Notes: generated by a model from the sequence alone, not told the origin. A stretch of 64,000 bases of DNA from JBHIKY01 sp042139015 (GCF_042139015.1 NZ_JBHIKY010000021.1:1-64000), one strand, 5' to 3'; shown: positions 15,283 through 23,883, numbered from the stretch's first letter. Program-made: numbers and translations.

Positions 15283-16335
15283 TTACTCTTCCACGGTATG
15301 CTGTTCTGGGAGTGTGTCCCACATACTCGTATCTGCTGTTTCTATCGAATTGTCCGCTAATGCTTTAATTGTTCCCATCATCGCTGCTTCAGCTTGATCA
15401 ATCAAGTCATCACTGTACTGGTGCTCTAAAATACCTAGTTTGTTGGGCGAGTCAGAGAGTCCTCTGTTTTCAAAAAGCAATGTCGGAATGTCATAATTCA
15501 CAGCCAGATTGTTCCTCGCCATTGAAGTAAGAGTGCTCTCGCTGTGGTAGCGTGCGATATTGCTGTAATCTTTAGGCTCAATACTGTCGTAAACGACGGC
15601 TCCAATTTTTTTGGAGTTATCAAGTACCTCTTCTGAGATATTATCATTGGTAGGGTAAAGCAGGGCACTAGTTACAATTTCCCCATCCTCTGTGGCACGG
15701 TTCGCAATTTGATGGTGAAAATCAATAGCATAATCGATGTCATATTCTTGCAGGACATTCTCATGCAGCGCCCTTGTTTCCGGCTGTGATAATGAATTAT
15801 GGGTCCGATTTAAATTAATGCCATCCGCGTTATTTCTCGTCTGCAGACCCCCGCGGTACAAATTAGATGCATCCCAATCCACATCCCCCTCTGCTCCGTC
15901 CAGGTTTAACCGCGGAACGATGAGAATATTTACGTCCTCGAGTAATTTCGTTTTGTGTTTGCTGCCAGCGGAGAACTGCTCAATGATATCCAGAGCTGAC
16001 TCCGTTACCAAGGATTCATTGCCATGCTGTTGAGTTAAAAATAAAACTGTTGGATTATCCGAATCAATGTGGCCGTCCTCACTCAATGTTACCAGGGAAA
16101 GCTCCCGTCCCTTCACAGATTCGCCGATCGTCTCGACCGTAACATGCGGTGATTGCTGATCTGCATCCTCCAGTAAATCAGACATTTCTTCGTAGTTTGT
16201 GAGACTCTCCATTTTCAGTAATTGCTCGTCTTCACCTGAGTCTGCTGCGTAAGAAAATTCAGGAGTCAAAGGTACGGCTAAAAAAAAGAAGGAGAACAAT
16301 CCGGCTAACGCTGCCTTCGAAAAATTTTTCATCAT
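15283..16335 (-). CDS. Secreted M14-family zinc carboxypeptidase
   Basis: A 350-residue exported metallopeptidase. The first zinc motif is QQHGNESL (HxxE), the substrate-binding Arg/Asn pair appears in GINLNRTHN, and the third zinc ligand is in DFHHQ; a candidate catalytic Glu lies in TLLFENRG near the C-terminus. A signal peptide is clear (LAGLFSFFFLAVPL, cleavage near SYA-ADS). The start at 16335 has GGAGGG 6 nt upstream; a longer frame lacks a site. M14 enzymes of this type process peptides or peptidoglycan stem peptides. It is a single-gene unit. The adjacent 16336-16681 stretch is AT-rich and shows no supported gene. Confidence 0.83.
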   Translation of the reverse strand: MMKNFSKAALAGLFSFFFLAVPLTPEFSYAADSGEDEQLLKMESLTNYEEMSDLLEDADQQSPHVTVETIGESVKGRELSLVTLSEDGHIDSDNPTVLFLTQQHGNESLVTESALDIIEQFSAGSKHKTKLLEDVNILIVPRLNLDGAEGDVDWDASNLYRGGLQTRNNADGINLNRTHNSLSQPETRALHENVLQEYDIDYAIDFHHQIANRATEDGEIVTSALLYPTNDNISEEVLDNSKKIGAVVYDSIEPKDYSNIARYHSESTLTSMARNNLAVNYDIPTLLFENRGLSDSPNKLGILEHQYSDDLIDQAEAAMMGTIKALADNSIETADTSMWDTLPEQHTVEE

Positions 16336-16681
16336 ACATAACCCTCCTATATTTAGTATATTAATAAAATTCAAAATCTTAATATAAAAATCCTTCCAAT
16401 TTTTAGTAAATGAATCATAAGGCCACCACTACTATATTCACAATGTTTTATATGCGTTTCCGAAAAATCAACATAGAGATGGATATGCTTTTTATTGCTA
16501 ATCATTTTATTAGAATAGTCTTGTAATAAAAGTATTAATAAGAAGGAGCGCTTTTCATATTTATGTTCTGCGCTATATGCCTTCCATCGTTTCAAACACA
16601 CAAAGTGGAGGTATGGTAAAGTATTTAAAACCAGGAAATTCGTTTATATAGCAATATGAGAGCCAAAAAGGGAGTGGAAAA
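16336..16681. other. Intergenic region between divergent genes
   Basis: I see no gene in these 346 AT-rich bases. A minus-strand open frame (16371-16601) has no ribosome site and runs into the carboxypeptidase promoter region. Promoters of both flanking divergent genes should be here. Confidence 0.5.
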
Positions 16682-17155
16682 ATGAAAGATTGTATATTCT
16701 GCGAGCCCGCTTTGCAGCCTGAGCAAACCATACAATTCAGTAATGACTATTGCATGTATTTACAGCTTCAACATAACCAGAAGGAGGAAGACGAGAAGAG
16801 ATCGAAGAAATACTTGCAGGATGTTGGGGCGGGCAGCTTCCAGAAGGAAGAACTGATGCGCGCAAGCCGCAGCCCCTTAGAGGGTTCAGGAGTCATTGTG
16901 CCAAAGCAGCATAGAGAAACGGTATTTGAATTGACTGAAGAAGAATGGGAGGCAACTTATTCATTGCTTCATAAAGTAAAAGAATACTTGGATGAAATGT
17001 TTTCCCCGGACGGGTACAATATTGGCTGGAATTGCGGTGAAACCGGAGGGCAGACCATTTTCCACTCCCACTTACATATACTTCCGAGATACAAAAATGA
17101 GCCATTCGCTGGAAAAGGAATCAGATACCTGCTTAAAGGTGCATCACAAAAATAG
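16682..17155 (+). CDS. HIT family nucleotide-binding protein
   Basis: A 157-residue histidine-triad protein. It opens with the zinc-like CIFCEP motif and contains the triad HSHLHILPR (about residues 130-138). HIT proteins hydrolyse or transfer nucleotides, for example on AMP-linked substrates. The middle section is somewhat longer than in classical Hit proteins (an inserted charged stretch near residues 35-60). A GGGAG site precedes the ATG. It stands immediately before the 21-bp tandem repeat region and the start of the sugar locus, but nothing links it functionally. Confidence 0.82.
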   Translation: MKDCIFCEPALQPEQTIQFSNDYCMYLQLQHNQKEEDEKRSKKYLQDVGAGSFQKEELMRASRSPLEGSGVIVPKQHRETVFELTEEEWEATYSLLHKVKEYLDEMFSPDGYNIGWNCGETGGQTIFHSHLHILPRYKNEPFAGKGIRYLLKGASQK

Positions 17156-17228
17156 GAACAGCTTTGAAACAGTTGAAATAGATGGTGATTTTTCAATTGC
17201 CCTCTGCTCCTGGTGACCAATATTATTT

Positions 17229-17425
17229 TCGCCGATGAATTGAAAAAAGTCGCTCATCAATTTGAAAATATCGCCCATGAATCGAAAAAAGTCGCTCATG
17301 ATTTGGAAAATATCGCCGATGCTTCGAAAAATACCGCCGATCAATCAAAAAATTCGCTGATGCCTTGAAAAAATCGCTGATCCTCGCAAAGAAACATGAA
17401 AAATTGCCGATTCCATCAAAAACTA
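17229..17425 (+). repeat. Degenerate 21-bp tandem repeat, about nine units
   Basis: Five consecutive 21-nt units (17229-17333) with consensus near TCGCCGATGAATTGAAAAAAG, then three 20-nt units (to 17393) and a more diverged one ending near 17425. Because the unit is 21 nt, each strand reads as heptad-like peptide (plus strand: ADELKKV, AHQFENI, AHESKKV; minus strand: SDFFRFM, GDIFKLM), but there is no credible gene: no ribosome site and frame breaks where the unit shortens to 20 nt. It lies directly upstream of the sugar locus. Confidence 0.8.
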
Positions 17426-17467
17426 ATGAGACACAAATCTAACCACTTTAGAAAAGGAGAGAAAACT

Positions 17468-18469
17468 ATGGTTCGAGTTATCGTATTAGGTCTTGGAACA
17501 ATGGGGGCCACCCACGCGGAAAGCTTCGCAAAAATGGAAAATGTCCAGTTGATTGGAGTAGTAGACACCAATAAAGACCTCTTGAATGAACATGCAGAAA
17601 GATTAGGAGCGCAGGGATTTGCCAGCTTTGCAGATGCAGCCGAGCAGCTGCAGGGCCAGATTGATGTAGTGTCCGTCTGCCTGCCGACAAATCAGCATGC
17701 TTTACATGTGAAATCCTCTGCAGATATCGGGGCAGATGTTATCTGTGAAAAGCCGCTTGCCCGCACACTCGAAGAAGCGCGGGACATGATTGAATATTGT
17801 AATAGGAAAGGGGCACGGCTATTCGTCGGTCACGTGGTCCGCTTTTTTCCTGAATATGTGAAGGCAAAGGCAGTCATTAATAGCGGGCAGGTCGGTGATG
17901 TTGCTGTGGCCAGGACGATGCGGGGAGGACCGTTTCCGCAGGCTTCCGGTAATTGGTACGCTGATTATGATATCAGCGGCAGCCTCATTCTCGATATGAT
18001 TATTCATGATTTTGATTTCCTGCGCTGGACGTTTGGTGAAGTAGAGCACGTATATGCCAAAAATGTTGGAGGCACTAAAGGAAAAAACAACTCGAACAGA
18101 GACTACGCGCTGGTCACCCTCCGCTTCAAAAACGGGCTGATTGCCCACGTCGAAGGCACATGGGCACATAAACAGTTCAATACATCCTATGAATTCGCGG
18201 GGAAAAAAGGAATTATCAGCTACAGCAGTGCGAAAGAAAGCCCCCTGACACTGGAAAAATCAGAAAGTGAAGCCGGACAGGCAGGAAGCGTCGCTGTGCC
18301 CGAAAGTCCTCTGGCTGATTCCCCGTACGACCTTGAGCTAAAGCATTTTATTCATTGCATTCAGTCAGGAGAAGAATCAGTGGTGACTGCAGAAGATGCG
18401 TATAAAGCGATGGAGATAGCACTGGCGGCGCTGGAATCGATCGAAGAGAAAAAAGCAGTTTTCCTATAA
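17468..18469 (+). CDS. Gfo/Idh/MocA family NAD(P)-dependent oxidoreductase
   Basis: A 333-residue sugar oxidoreductase. The Rossmann fold begins at once (VIVLGLGTMGATHAESF), the catalytic-domain hallmark EKP is in VICEKPLART, and the C-terminal alpha/beta domain carries GGGPFPQ-like and HDFDFLRW segments (the His-x-Asp/aspartate pair typical of the family). ATG 17468 follows GGAGAGAAAACT; a longer frame from 17396 would run through the repeat tail. It heads an operon with a second Gfo/Idh, a TIM-barrel isomerase and a kinase. Members oxidise myo-inositol, 3-OH of glycosides or similar substrates; the substrate here is open. Confidence 0.86.
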   Translation: MVRVIVLGLGTMGATHAESFAKMENVQLIGVVDTNKDLLNEHAERLGAQGFASFADAAEQLQGQIDVVSVCLPTNQHALHVKSSADIGADVICEKPLARTLEEARDMIEYCNRKGARLFVGHVVRFFPEYVKAKAVINSGQVGDVAVARTMRGGPFPQASGNWYADYDISGSLILDMIIHDFDFLRWTFGEVEHVYAKNVGGTKGKNNSNRDYALVTLRFKNGLIAHVEGTWAHKQFNTSYEFAGKKGIISYSSAKESPLTLEKSESEAGQAGSVAVPESPLADSPYDLELKHFIHCIQSGEESVVTAEDAYKAMEIALAALESIEEKKAVFL

Positions 18470-18514
18470 CGAACACTATTAGCAAATGTACAGAAAATGA
18501 GGAGGGACGACAGA

Positions 18515-19504
18515 ATGAAGGTTGGTATTATTAGTTTTGCCCATGGCCATGCCTATTCCTATACAGAGAGCCTAGTAAAAATAAAGGATGTTGAGCTGGT
18601 TGGAATTTTTGATGAGGACCAAAAGAGAGGAACAAATGCAGCTGAAGCCTATCAGACTTCATTTTTTCAAAGCTATGAAGAACTGCTGCAGCAAAAACTC
18701 GATGCGGTCGTGGTGACCTCAGAAAACGCCCATCATGCGGAGCATGCAGTAGCTGCGGCTAAATCAGGAGCTGCTGTACTTTGTGAGAAGCCTCTAGCCC
18801 ATACGATTGAGGACGCAAAGAGAATAATCCAGGTTTGTAAAGAGGAAGGGGTTATGCTGCAAACAGCTTTTCCCGTACGATTTAATCAGGTTATAAAACG
18901 GACGAAGCAGCTCATCGAGCAAGGAGAAATCGGTGAAATTCTTGCGATGAAAGGAACGAACCGCGGGAAAAACCCAGGGGGCTGGTTTAACGATAAAGAG
19001 CTTTCAGGCGGAGGAGCCGTTATAGATCATACCGTTCACGTAGTAGACATTATGCGGTGGGTGACAGGCTCAGAAGTGCAGGAGGTTTTCGCTGAAGTGG
19101 ATCAGCTCTTTACAGACACTCCGGTCGATGACGCCGGACTGCTGACAATGACTTTTGAAAATAACGTCTTTGCCACTCTCGACTGCAGCTGGTCCCGAAA
19201 TGAAAATTTCCCGATCTGGGGGGATGTGACGATAGAATTTATTGGCACGAACGGAACCATTTCAGCTGATGCCCAGGCACAAAAGCTTGATGTCTTTCAA
19301 AGTAATGGACTTGAATATGCTTATTGGGGAGATGACATGGACGAGGCACTCGTCCAGGATTTTATTAATAGTGTGAAAAATAAAACAGATCCGTCTATTT
19401 CAGGGACGGACGGCCTGCGGGCATTAGAAGTCGCCATCTCCGCATACCAATCTGCTCAAGAAAAACAGCCGGTTTCTAATTCAAGCATTTCTACTTTCAA
19501 GTAA
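18515..19504 (+). CDS. Gfo/Idh/MocA family oxidoreductase, second paralogue
   Basis: A 329-residue member of the same superfamily as its upstream neighbour. Its N-terminus reads VGIISFAHGHAYSYTESL, where the usual Gly-rich dinucleotide loop is replaced by a His-rich GHAHGHA-like variant, while the EKP motif (LCEKPLAHT) and the C-terminal HTVHVVDIMRW segment are conserved. GAGGAGG lies just upstream of ATG 18515; the in-frame ATG 18497 overlaps that site. Two adjacent paralogues followed by a TIM-barrel protein is a recurrent arrangement in bacterial glycoside and polyol catabolism, where one oxidises and the other re-reduces the sugar. Confidence 0.85.
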   Translation: MKVGIISFAHGHAYSYTESLVKIKDVELVGIFDEDQKRGTNAAEAYQTSFFQSYEELLQQKLDAVVVTSENAHHAEHAVAAAKSGAAVLCEKPLAHTIEDAKRIIQVCKEEGVMLQTAFPVRFNQVIKRTKQLIEQGEIGEILAMKGTNRGKNPGGWFNDKELSGGGAVIDHTVHVVDIMRWVTGSEVQEVFAEVDQLFTDTPVDDAGLLTMTFENNVFATLDCSWSRNENFPIWGDVTIEFIGTNGTISADAQAQKLDVFQSNGLEYAYWGDDMDEALVQDFINSVKNKTDPSISGTDGLRALEVAISAYQSAQEKQPVSNSSISTFK

Positions 19505-19542
19505 ATAATAAATTTCGAGTCAAAAAGAAAGGAGCCAATACC

Positions 19543-20388
19543 ATGAAAAAAGGAATTAACCAATGGTGTTATCCGTCAGGAACACCTCTTTCCAATGTAC
19601 TTTCCTGGACGAAGGAAGCAGGCTTTGACGCGATTGAACTGAATGTAGGAAAAGCAGGGGACATTGGGCTGACCATGGACACTACGCCGGCAGAAGCGCA
19701 GGAAATAAAAACGCAGATCTTAAAAGCAGGTCTTACCATTGAAAGTTTATCCACTGCCCTTCTATGGGAGTATCCTCTGTCATCCAATATTGCCGAAGAA
19801 CGTGAAAAGGGAAAGCATATCGTCAAAAAAATGCTTGAGCTTGCTGCAGCGATGGAGCTTGATGCCGTATTAGTCGTGCCGGGCGTAGTAACACCGGATG
19901 TTGCATATGATGCGTGTTATCAAGACAGTCTGCAGGCAATTAAAGATTTGGCTCCGTATGCCGAACAGCTTAACGTGAAAATAGCCATCGAAAATGTTTG
20001 GAACCAATTTCTTCTTTCTCCTATCGAAATGGCGGCATATATAGATGATGCAAACTCAGAATTTGTCGGGGCCTACTTTGATGTTGGAAATGTACTTCAA
20101 TTTGGCTATCCAGAACAATGGATCCGTATTCTTGGACCACGTATTGTGAAAGTGCATGTCAAGGATTTCAACAAAAGTGCCGGAAACATGACGGGCTTTA
20201 CAAATTTATTGGCAGGCGATGTTAATTGGAAGGCTGTAATGAGCGAGCTGAGAAATATTGATTACAGCGGTGCTCTTACTGCAGAATTAACTGCCTATAA
20301 AAGCAGCCCTTCTGCTCTAGCTCATGATACTGCAGGGCATTTGGATCTCCTGCTTTCCATGCAGAGCAGTCCGGCGGCCAGAAATTAG
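19543..20388 (+). CDS. Sugar phosphate isomerase/epimerase (xylose-isomerase-like TIM barrel)
   Basis: A 281-residue AP-endonuclease-2 fold protein. Metal-ligand positions can be followed through AIENVW (Glu), GAYFDVGNV (Asp/His region), VKVHVKDFN (His) and ALTAELTAY (C-terminal Glu). Enzymes of this fold isomerise, epimerise or dehydrate sugars and keto-sugars and often stand beside Gfo/Idh/MocA oxidoreductases, as in inositol and 3-keto-glycoside pathways. GGAG precedes ATG by 9 nt. It is the third gene of the operon, 38 nt after the second oxidoreductase. Confidence 0.85.
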   Translation: MKKGINQWCYPSGTPLSNVLSWTKEAGFDAIELNVGKAGDIGLTMDTTPAEAQEIKTQILKAGLTIESLSTALLWEYPLSSNIAEEREKGKHIVKKMLELAAAMELDAVLVVPGVVTPDVAYDACYQDSLQAIKDLAPYAEQLNVKIAIENVWNQFLLSPIEMAAYIDDANSEFVGAYFDVGNVLQFGYPEQWIRILGPRIVKVHVKDFNKSAGNMTGFTNLLAGDVNWKAVMSELRNIDYSGALTAELTAYKSSPSALAHDTAGHLDLLLSMQSSPAARN

Positions 20389-20465
20389 TATTTGATGACG
20401 AGATGTCAAACTTTTAGAGCAGCGAGGATTATATTTACTTATCAAGCGACGAAAGGGAAAGAGAA

Positions 20466-21395
20466 ATGACCTATATTATCGGAGTAGATGCGGGCGGAAC
20501 GAAAACTTCCGCCTGTCTGTTTGATCCTTACGGAAAGCTCTGCCACCAGGCATCGAGCTCTTTTGGCAATCCATTAATGGATGAACTAAAAGCGTTACAG
20601 CATGTAAAAGAGGCAATTGCGCCATGTTTTCAACTTATAAATAAAGGTGGTGATGCAGTTATCATTGTCGGTGCCGCCGGCGTGCAGAGCGGAACGTGGA
20701 AAGAAGTTTATAAGAAGCATATCAGCTCTTACTATGCTGTTCCATCGTTCGTAATGAACGATGCAGAATTAATGTATTATGCAGTTCACGAAGGAAATGA
20801 TGGGGTAGTGACCATCGCTGGTACAGGCTCAGTATCCATTGGTGCCATGAAGGGAGAAATAATGATTACCGGCGGCTGGGGTCCGCTGCTTGGAGATATG
20901 GGAAGCGGGTACAGCATTGCCTTAGAAGCATGCAAGCACTTTATCTACGAATATGAACATAATCTGCCAGTTTCCAGGCTTTCTCATTCCATCCGGGAAT
21001 ACTGGTCTTTAGAGTCTCCACAATCCTTAAAAGAAATAATTTACCGCTCTTCTAAGGATGAAGTCGCCACCCTTTCCCAGGTAGTATCGGCGCTGGCAGA
21101 AACAGGGGACGAAAATGCCCTTTCCATTCTACGGCAGGCCGGTCAGATTCTCGCTGAGCAGACAGTGCTGCTGCATAATAAATTAGGAGCAGAAATTGGG
21201 ACACTTCCTATTGCAGGAAAAGGAAGTGTGCTGGAAAAAAATAAGTTCGTGCAACAAATCTTTTCTGAAACCATTAATTCCAGTGGAAAGATTCAAAAGA
21301 TTGTTTACTCAGAAGTTGAACCAGCGAAGGGCGCATATTATTACTGGCAGAAATTAAAACAAAGGGATGGGGAAATTAAAGATACTAATTTGTAA
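20466..21395 (+). CDS. BadF/BadG-type ATPase, probable N-acetylhexosamine kinase
   Basis: A 309-residue ASKHA-fold kinase. The phosphate-1 loop is GVDAGGTKTSACLFD, the second phosphate motif lies in TIAGTGSVSIG, and GGWGPLLGDMGSGYSIALEA is the block characteristic of GlcNAc/MurNAc kinases (NagK/MurK group). It most likely phosphorylates an amino sugar released in the cytoplasm, which fits the GH84 enzyme encoded further down. A GAAAGGG-type site precedes the ATG. It is the last sugar gene before the Nudix gene and terminator. Confidence 0.8.
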   Translation: MTYIIGVDAGGTKTSACLFDPYGKLCHQASSSFGNPLMDELKALQHVKEAIAPCFQLINKGGDAVIIVGAAGVQSGTWKEVYKKHISSYYAVPSFVMNDAELMYYAVHEGNDGVVTIAGTGSVSIGAMKGEIMITGGWGPLLGDMGSGYSIALEACKHFIYEYEHNLPVSRLSHSIREYWSLESPQSLKEIIYRSSKDEVATLSQVVSALAETGDENALSILRQAGQILAEQTVLLHNKLGAEIGTLPIAGKGSVLEKNKFVQQIFSETINSSGKIQKIVYSEVEPAKGAYYYWQKLKQRDGEIKDTNL

Positions 21396-21442
21396 ATGTG
21401 AATAAAAACGAATAGAGAATTCTGAAATTACAGTCAAATGCT

Positions 21443-21904
21443 ATGAAAAAGGTGATGAATATCTCTGATTATATTAAAGATATTAGAAAACTCATTGGTA
21501 CTAGGCCATTCATTTTAACCGGCTCCACTATTTTAGTAGTGAATGAATCTAAAAAACTGTTACTACAGCATCGTTCAGATACTGAAGAATGGGGACTGCC
21601 TGGGGGAGCTATGGAACCCGGAGAAACACTCGAACAAACGGCTGCAAGGGAACTATTTGAGGAAACAGGATTAAGAGCGAAGGAATTCAAATTTATCGAT
21701 GTATTATCAGGTAAAGACTTTTATAGTAAATATCCAAATGGTGACGAGGTATACAATGTAATAAGTGTTTATCAGGCAATTAATACACACGGAGAACTCT
21801 CAATGGCTGATGGGGAAAGTATAGATTTAAAATACTTCGCTTTAAACGAGCTTCCATCACCAATGGATAAGAGAGCAGAGTTAATTATAAAGAAGTATTT
21901 ATAG
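21443..21904 (+). CDS. NUDIX hydrolase
   Basis: A 153-residue Nudix protein. The 23-residue Nudix box is intact and spans about residues 53-75 (GAMEPGETLEQTAARE, then LFEETGL), with the Gly, the REx2EE catalytic glutamates and the hydrophobic positions all present. It hydrolyses a nucleoside diphosphate linked to another group; the substrate is not evident. The start is uncertain: ATG 21443 or 21455, as the AAAAAGGTG site lies between them. It is 47 nt after the kinase gene and before a terminator, so it may be part of the operon or a stray repair gene. Confidence 0.84.
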   Translation: MKKVMNISDYIKDIRKLIGTRPFILTGSTILVVNESKKLLLQHRSDTEEWGLPGGAMEPGETLEQTAARELFEETGLRAKEFKFIDVLSGKDFYSKYPNGDEVYNVISVYQAINTHGELSMADGESIDLKYFALNELPSPMDKRAELIIKKYL

Positions 21905-21919
21905 TAGACTTTTTGTATT

Positions 21920-21955
21920 AACAAGCCTTCTGTAAGAGGGCTTGTTATTTTTCAT
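21920..21955 (+). terminator. Rho-independent terminator
   Basis: AACAAGCC and GGGCTTGTT with a ten-base loop, then ATTTTTC. It separates the first sugar operon from the PhyH gene. Confidence 0.8.
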
Positions 21956-22065
21956 TTTTTTTGCTTATCAGAAAATTTAATAAACTTATTGATTTATTAC
22001 TTAATGTTGTATATATTGTTTATAAGTCACATAATACCAAATATAAATGACTGTTTGCGCGTTTG

Positions 22066-22079
22066 TAAAAGCGCTCACA
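22066..22079 (+). promoter_or_regulatory. cre / LacI-family operator candidate
   Basis: TAAAAGCGCTCACA matches 12 of 14 positions of the catabolite-response element TGWAARCGYTWNCA and is 22 nt upstream of the PhyH start. It points to CcpA or a local LacI-family regulator. Confidence 0.5.
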
Positions 22080-22100
22080 TGATTATGGGGAGGATTTTTG

Positions 22101-22880
22101 TTGATTTCAAAAGAAGAAGTGCAGCATTTTGCAGAAAATGGTTATTTACATGTGCGTGCAGTGTTCAGCGAGCAGGAAGTAGAGGACATGAGAAATGGAG
22201 TTGACCGTATCGTAAACAAAGCGGCTCAATCCCGATATGACAGAAATCACGCATGGGAAGGAGATTACCTGGAGGAAAAGGAGTTAAAAAAGCTGGTGCT
22301 GAAAGGATTTCATGATGTGCACTATCAGGAGGCCGCATTCACCCGTGCAATGGTGCATCCGAATATGACATCTGTTCTTCAGCAGCTGATCGGACCGAAT
22401 GTCGAGCTGCATCATTCGAAAATGCTCGTGAAGCCCCCAGAAAATGGTGCTGCTTTTCCAATGCACCAGGATCATCCCTATTTTCCTCACGAAAAGCACA
22501 CGATGCTTGCGGCAAGTGTACACCTGGATGATGCAGATAAAGAAAATGGATGTCTGCATGTCGTGCCCGGCTCTCACAAAAAGGGGCCAATTCCGCATAT
22601 TGGTCAGCACTACCTCGATCAAAAAGAATACTCCATTGAAGAAGGCACCCCCTGCCCAGCGAAAGCTGGAGATGTCGTATTTTTTAACTACTTAACCATT
22701 CACGGCTCCCTTCCAAATTACAGCAGCAGAACCCGCCGGAATGTACTTTATCAGTTCAGGGATCCATCCGATCTGCCTGTAAAGCAGTCACATGTGAACT
22801 GGGGACAGGGTTTAATGGTTAGTGGAGAGAAGCCGGATTACCAGGAGTATAAGCCGGAAAAGATACTGCAGACGCGATGA
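22101..22880 (+). CDS. Phytanoyl-CoA dioxygenase (PhyH) family Fe(II)/2-oxoglutarate oxygenase
   Basis: A 259-residue double-stranded beta-helix dioxygenase. The iron ligands appear as the H-x-D motif in FPMHQDHPYF and a distal His in TIHGSLPNYSS; the Arg that binds 2-oxoglutarate is in SSRTRRNVLYQF. TTG 22101 has GGGAGG 7 nt upstream. PhyH relatives hydroxylate small metabolites and are frequently found in bacterial glycan and choline/ectoine-like loci. Its stop codon overlaps the ATG of a sulfatase remnant (ATGA), so the two once formed a coupled pair. The substrate is not predictable. Confidence 0.8.
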   Translation: MISKEEVQHFAENGYLHVRAVFSEQEVEDMRNGVDRIVNKAAQSRYDRNHAWEGDYLEEKELKKLVLKGFHDVHYQEAAFTRAMVHPNMTSVLQQLIGPNVELHHSKMLVKPPENGAAFPMHQDHPYFPHEKHTMLAASVHLDDADKENGCLHVVPGSHKKGPIPHIGQHYLDQKEYSIEEGTPCPAKAGDVVFFNYLTIHGSLPNYSSRTRRNVLYQFRDPSDLPVKQSHVNWGQGLMVSGEKPDYQEYKPEKILQTR

Positions 22881-23030
22881 ACGTCATTACAATTATTCTT
22901 GATACGCTTCGCCGGGGCCATGTTCTACTATGGAACCGGAGAGGCTTCTTCCTTTCTCGATGACAAAATTACCACACCTAATATAGTTAGTTTTACAGAA
23001 AAGAGTTTGCGGTTTAAAGGAGATTTGTAA
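22877..23030 (+). pseudogene. Truncated, frameshifted sulfatase N-terminus
   Basis: The ATG overlaps the PhyH stop (ATGA). It reads MNVITIILDTLRRGHV, the start typical of type I sulfatases (metal-binding Asp in LDTLRRDH). A frameshift follows near 22920, and the next frame continues with YYGTGEASSFLDDKITTPN then IVSFTEKSLRF, matching the sulfatase pattern in which TPN(I/L)xxF precedes the catalytic site. It stops at 23028 before the CxPSR/SxPSR formylglycine motif, so it cannot be active. The likely ancestor was a sulfated-glycan sulfatase translated together with PhyH. Confidence 0.7.
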
Positions 23031-23111
23031 TTCCCTGAAGAGTATGGTGCCTCCGTAAAGTGTGGGAAGGTTAACCTTTACATTATTGTCTGGGGAAAGG
23101 AGTCAACCATC

Positions 23112-23732
23112 ATGGTAACAACATCACCGATCATGACAAAGGTTTACGCAGTGACAGAATGGCTGATGAAGCTGGCTCTTTTAAACATATTGTGGCTCAT
23201 ATGCTCTCTTCCTATCATCACACTGTTTCCAAGTACAAATGCACTCTTTGCGACATTAAGAGCAAATGTGAGGGGGGAAGTAAACGGGTCTCTTTCGAAA
23301 ACATTTTTCCATTTGTTTAAATGGGAATTTGGATCGAGCTACCGTATCGGCCTGTTTATGCTGTTCATAGGTTTTATTCTTTATGTTCACCTTCAGTTTG
23401 CGCTTACAGGAGATACTTCTGTATTTCTCATTTATCGATATGTGGTATATATGTTCATATTATTGTTTGTTGTGGCTTTAATGTATGTATATCCTGTGGC
23501 TGTTCACATTACGATGCCGGCCTATAAAGCAGCAGCCATGGCTTTATTCCTCGGTATAAGGCATATCTTCTGGACACTAACCGCTTTAGTGACAATGTGT
23601 ATTATATTGTTTTTGTTGTACCAGTTTCAGGCGTTTGTGCTGCTTTTTTCCGGGAGCGTGATTGCTGGATTGATGACCAGTATTGCCCACTTGTTGTTCG
23701 AACGCTCAGAAAACAAACAAATAATTCAATAA
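23112..23732 (+). CDS. YesL-like DUF624 membrane protein
   Basis: A 206-residue integral membrane protein of the YesL/DUF624 family, with about five hydrophobic helices. The N-terminal pattern LNILWLICSLPIITLFPSTN and the following ATLRANVRGE are family hallmarks. Such proteins are encoded next to polysaccharide or sugar ABC importers in Bacillaceae and are thought to assist the transporter; no biochemical role is established. GGGGAAAGGAG precedes ATG. The gene lies 150 nt upstream of the binding-protein gene of the importer. Confidence 0.82.
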   Translation: MVTTSPIMTKVYAVTEWLMKLALLNILWLICSLPIITLFPSTNALFATLRANVRGEVNGSLSKTFFHLFKWEFGSSYRIGLFMLFIGFILYVHLQFALTGDTSVFLIYRYVVYMFILLFVVALMYVYPVAVHITMPAYKAAAMALFLGIRHIFWTLTALVTMCIILFLLYQFQAFVLLFSGSVIAGLMTSIAHLLFERSENKQIIQ

Positions 23733-23851
23733 ATGTGTATTTATTCATTTTTTGTTGATTTATTGTTTTTTGTGGTTTATATTAATAATAATTAACAATA
23801 AACAACATAAAGTATACGGTTGAGGAGGACGATTTTTTTTTTAAGGATTTA

Positions 23852-23865
23852 AGTAAGCGTTTACA
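23852..23865 (+). promoter_or_regulatory. cre / LacI-family operator candidate in the importer 5' UTR
   Basis: AGTAAGCGTTTACA matches 13 of 14 positions of the CcpA/LacI consensus and is nearly palindromic. It lies 18 nt before the ATG of the binding-protein gene, overlapping the approach to its ribosome site. Confidence 0.6.
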
Positions 23866-23883
23866 AAAAAGGGAGGAAATACA

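Noticed and set aside
16371..16601. Minus-strand 76-codon frame
   Set aside because: AT-rich chance frame overlapping the M14 carboxypeptidase promoter region, without translation signals.
17144..17344. Minus-strand frame with heptad-like DIF/DFF repeats
   Set aside because: It is the reading of a 21-bp tandem repeat; no ribosome site and the repeat slips out of phase.
17229..17425. CRISPR array
   Set aside because: Units are contiguous and degenerate with no spacers and no cas genes.
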